A stretch of 64,000 nt of DNA from the NCBI RefSeq assembly GCF_016772475.1, contig NZ_CP068596.1:192224-256223 (forward strand), read 5' to 3'. A program made the translations under genes and the position numbers. Source of the DNA: Paenibacillus sonchi. GTDB taxonomy: Bacteria; Bacillota; Bacilli; Paenibacillales; Paenibacillaceae. Below, in pieces: positions 61,799 to 64,000 of this stretch (its first letter is position 1; the number at the start of each line of letters is the position of its first letter). The notes under the pieces were generated by a model. That model saw only the letters and a list, made by a program, of their open reading frames with translations, had not been told where the DNA came from and searched no databases.

Positions 61799-62500
61799 AT
61801 GGCTTTATATGAATATGCTAAATTTGTAAAGGTTCTTGCAAGTAATAGCGGACGCGGATTCCAGGCTACGATACAGCTGCCAAGTGCAAAGACCATGCCT
61901 TCTATTGGATCGTATATTACGGCTTATGTAGGACTAGGGCCGCTTGAAGCAGGTGTTTCTGTTCAGAACAGTCCGGACTTTAAGGATCCTTCCGGTGCTT
62001 ATAAATGGCATTGGACCGTTGCTTCTGAAACTGCAAGTGAGATCGGTGACTCCGGCCCTAACCTGCAGTTTAGTGACGGGGAAATCATCAATCTGAAGGT
62101 AACTATCGACGAAACTGTAAGCAGCCCTACCTACAAAAAAATGATATTCCAGGTAAATAATCATACAGTCTACACGACTGCTAATAACTACCTGAATCAG
62201 AACTTTACTAATGCACGAATCATTTTGGCGACGGACCAGCAGAACTATACTTCCTTGCCGACAAGTCTGCCTGCATGGAATACCTTTCATAATCAATTTA
62301 GCGTCTCCAATATGAGCTATAAAAACACCGCAAATACTTGGGTAGCTATCAATTCTACAAACACCGCAGGAGGAGCTCCTGAGCTGTTCCACACTCCGCG
62401 GGCAAGTCAAGGTTATACGGGTTCAACTCCTGCACCAGCCAACTATACTGTTACTTCCGATTTGGCTAACTCCCGGATCTACGCCTCACTTAAAGCTTAA
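61799..62500 (+). CDS. Beta-sandwich (lectin-like) protein 2
   Basis: 233 residues, ATG after AATAGGAGTGGTAAAAA. Reads GSYITAYVGLGPLEAGVSVQ, EIINLKVTIDETVSSPTYKK, MIFQVNNHTVYTT and ends NSRIYASLKA. Shares layout with the protein at 37934 (glycine-rich first strands, long linker, xxIY-S end). No signal peptide. A SigO-type promoter precedes it and a copper-amine-oxidase-N protein is convergent with it. Confidence 0.6.
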   Translation: MALYEYAKFVKVLASNSGRGFQATIQLPSAKTMPSIGSYITAYVGLGPLEAGVSVQNSPDFKDPSGAYKWHWTVASETASEIGDSGPNLQFSDGEIINLKVTIDETVSSPTYKKMIFQVNNHTVYTTANNYLNQNFTNARIILATDQQNYTSLPTSLPAWNTFHNQFSVSNMSYKNTANTWVAINSTNTAGGAPELFHTPRASQGYTGSTPAPANYTVTSDLANSRIYASLKA

Positions 62501-62524
62501 GTTAGGACACGGCAATAGCACAAA

Positions 62525-62558
62525 CTGGCACCGATATTTTATCGGTGCCAGTTTTTTA
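62525..62558. terminator. Terminator between convergent genes
   Basis: AACTGGCACCGATATTTTATCGGTGCCAGTT arms ACTGGCACCGAT and ATCGGTGCCAGT, then TTTTTT. Confidence 0.85.
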
Positions 62559-62590
62559 GATATAGCAATATATTTTTACACTATATAGGA

Positions 62591-63517
62591 TTACGATCTA
62601 ATCGGTTGTTCCTCATCAATCTCTCTAACAAAGTTCTTATTCTGAATCACCTCAGAACTGCTCTTTTGCGATCCCAGCTCCGACATCTGTCCATCAGAAT
62701 TTGCAAATCCATATTGAATCATATAAGTAAACAGGTCTACATTAAAAAAGACATATCTCTCGGACAACTGGGGCGCTGTCCCATACTGTTTTTCGACTTG
62801 ATATCCGAACAACTTAGTGATATCTTTTGCTGCAGATTTCTTAGTGGTATCTAGATTGGCTTCCCACATCAGCTTGGCTTGACCGCCTTTAATCTCATAA
62901 TAATAAACAAGATCTGCTGTTTGGATAAAATAACTGTCCGATTTTCCTTCCGGAAAATAATAGGTTGAATTCAAACCTTCGTCATCTGCTGTCAACATGG
63001 GCATTCCCGAATTATTGATAGGAAACTGTAAAGCAGCAATCCTGGATATCGCAAGGTTATTACTTTTGTAATTTTCATTCAGAACTGAATTCGCACGTTC
63101 AGAAATATTGATCTGCTTGTTTGATGGATTTAATTCCACATTGTAATTTAATGACTCCGACACAAACCGAACTGGAACAAGGGTTCTTCCGTTTATTACT
63201 GTAACAGGTACATCTAAGCTAACGGATTTATTATTAACTAACGCTATACTTTTACCTGCGGTGAGCAGAACAGTGGAATTTTCTTTTTGCAGTTTGAGCT
63301 GTTTGGTCGCAGCATTCCAATTCATCTTGATCCCTTTGAAATTTTGGATGGCTTTCACAGGAATAAGCACCCGTCCTGAGACCACCTGTCCATCATAAGT
63401 CGTACTGGAACCGCTTATAGACACTTTATAGGAAGTACTGTTGGCAAATGAAGAGCCCAGCAATGTAGACGACAGGGCTACAGTAAGCAGAAAACTGGCT
63501 GCTACTTTCTTTTTCAT
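62591..63517 (-). CDS. Exported protein with copper-amine-oxidase-N-type domain, 2
   Basis: 308 residues, ATG after AAAAAGGAGGATAAATAA. Signal AASFLLTVALSSTLLGSSFA, then VVSGRVLIPVKAIQNFKGIK and NGRTLVPVRFVSESLNYNVE, the stalk-type repeat. The C-terminal half (TYYFPEGKSDSYFIQTADLV; QKQYGTAPQLSERYVFFNVD) parallels the protein at 38667. Upstream (63590-63625) ATTGCAACTT, 19 bp, TTATAAATAT is at most a weak SigO-type site. Confidence 0.75.
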   Translation of the reverse strand: MKKKVAASFLLTVALSSTLLGSSFANSTSYKVSISGSSTTYDGQVVSGRVLIPVKAIQNFKGIKMNWNAATKQLKLQKENSTVLLTAGKSIALVNNKSVSLDVPVTVINGRTLVPVRFVSESLNYNVELNPSNKQINISERANSVLNENYKSNNLAISRIAALQFPINNSGMPMLTADDEGLNSTYYFPEGKSDSYFIQTADLVYYYEIKGGQAKLMWEANLDTTKKSAAKDITKLFGYQVEKQYGTAPQLSERYVFFNVDLFTYMIQYGFANSDGQMSELGSQKSSSEVIQNKNFVREIDEEQPIRS

Positions 63518-63704
63518 TTATTTATCCTCCTTTTTGAAACATTCTGGTTATGACTTACTCCAAGTATCCTGAAAATTCAGATATTTATAAAGACGCTGTT
63601 CAACCCGAAAAGTTGCAATAGATGGGTTATTTTATAATATATAAATAATTAAAGCATATCATCCTCATTTATTCATTTCACGTAAAATTCAAGGGTCCTT
63701 GCCG

Positions 63705-64000
63705 AGGATGGTGGGTGGACGGGTTCTTGTCTCGGACTCTACTCACTTCAAGGCGAATGCGAATAAAACACCAATACACGTAACAAATGGTACTGCAAAA
63801 TACCAAGGATTATGTGGACGAGTTCAAAGCTGCCGTCGAAGCAGACCGGAAATACCATGGAAAAAAGCCCTGAAACCTAGAGAGGAAGTGAACGAAGAAA
63901 AAGAAATTAAAGTGAGCAAGACGGATCCCGACAGCGGGTATATGATTCGCGACGTTAAGCCGGAAGGCTTCTTTTATCTGGATCACCGGACGGTAGATAT
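63705..64000 (+). pseudogene. IS1182-type transposase, partial and frameshifted
   Basis: Reads LVSDSTHFKANANK (first catalytic Asp), then in other frames MVLQNTKDYVDEFKAAVEAD, REEVNEEKEIKVSKTDPDSG and YMIRDVKPEGFFYLDHRTVD, the IS1182/DDE pattern. At least two frame changes occur (near 63780 and in GGAAAAAAGCCC at 63865). The N-terminus is missing and the gene runs off the right edge. 63518-63704 has no other feature. Confidence 0.75.

Overview
The window reads as accessory DNA, most likely part of a large plasmid, from a spore-forming Bacillales of Paenibacillus type. Pointers to the host are two Spo0E-family phosphatases, a SleB-type hydrolase, a DUF3992 endospore-appendage subunit beside a collagen-like protein, split SigO/RsoA-type sigma genes and two copper-amine-oxidase-N-domain exported proteins. 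No rRNA, tRNA or ribosomal protein genes were seen. Two iteron-bearing replicons suggest a cointegrate plasmid.

Layout. 1-5.8 kb: minus-strand DNA metabolism genes (methyltransferase end, DnaN, two unknowns, SSB, Toprim/DUF3854 primase-like protein). 6-8 kb: replicon 1, an initiator with a DnaA domain-I-like C-terminus, a leader and candidate antisense RNA upstream and AT-rich iterons downstream. 8-16 kb: peptidase, truncated sigma-like gene, Spo0E, XRE/TPR regulator, and a type I toxin-antitoxin candidate. 16-19 kb: minus-strand operon ending in ArdC-type antirestriction protein. 20-21.4 kb: SigO-YvrJ-RsoA-like operon and a SleB-like target. 22-24 kb: AbrB-like regulator module, duplicated at 36-37.4 kb. 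24.9-28.4 kb: candidate endospore-appendage locus (DUF3992 protein, Cys-rich protein, decayed glycosyltransferases, collagen-like protein). 28.8-31.4 kb: broken Tn3, tyrosine recombinase and IS110 genes. 31.5-34.8 kb: VanR/VanS/VanZ-like genes and a DUF4179-like protein. 37.8-40.1 kb and 61.8-63.5 kb: two paralogous pairs (beta-sandwich-like protein plus copper-amine-oxidase-N protein). 42.5-45.2 kb: replicon 2. 46-56.6 kb: LPD1-type protein, KfrA-like coiled coil, two DNA methyltransferases, DndC-like protein, ATP-dependent ligase. 57-63.5 kb: inverted-repeat cassette, SRAP peptidase, GC-rich repeat array, second paralogous pair; an IS1182-type transposase fragment closes the window.

Four regulatory patterns tie the genes together. 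(1) Five minus-strand genes or operons (dnaN-like, primase/ssb, LPD1, methyltransferases, DndC-like) each follow a sigma-A-like promoter, two small hairpins and an intrinsic terminator with shared sequence: a repeated attenuator-like leader. (2) A promoter-like motif, GGTTGTAAAA then 19 bp then an AT-rich box, precedes the sigO-like operon, the SleB-like gene and both beta-sandwich genes, suggesting a plasmid-borne split-sigma regulon. (3) A roughly 400-bp structured element with a terminator on the minus strand occurs in two full and two partial copies with compensatory changes, a candidate large non-coding RNA. (4) GC-rich repeats of about 66 bp, some inside MITE-like elements with AT-rich inverted ends, are scattered through the intergenic DNA.

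Many genes carry single-base frameshifts, often in homopolymers, so either decay or base-calling error should be kept in mind. All functional calls come from reading the sequence; no search was run.
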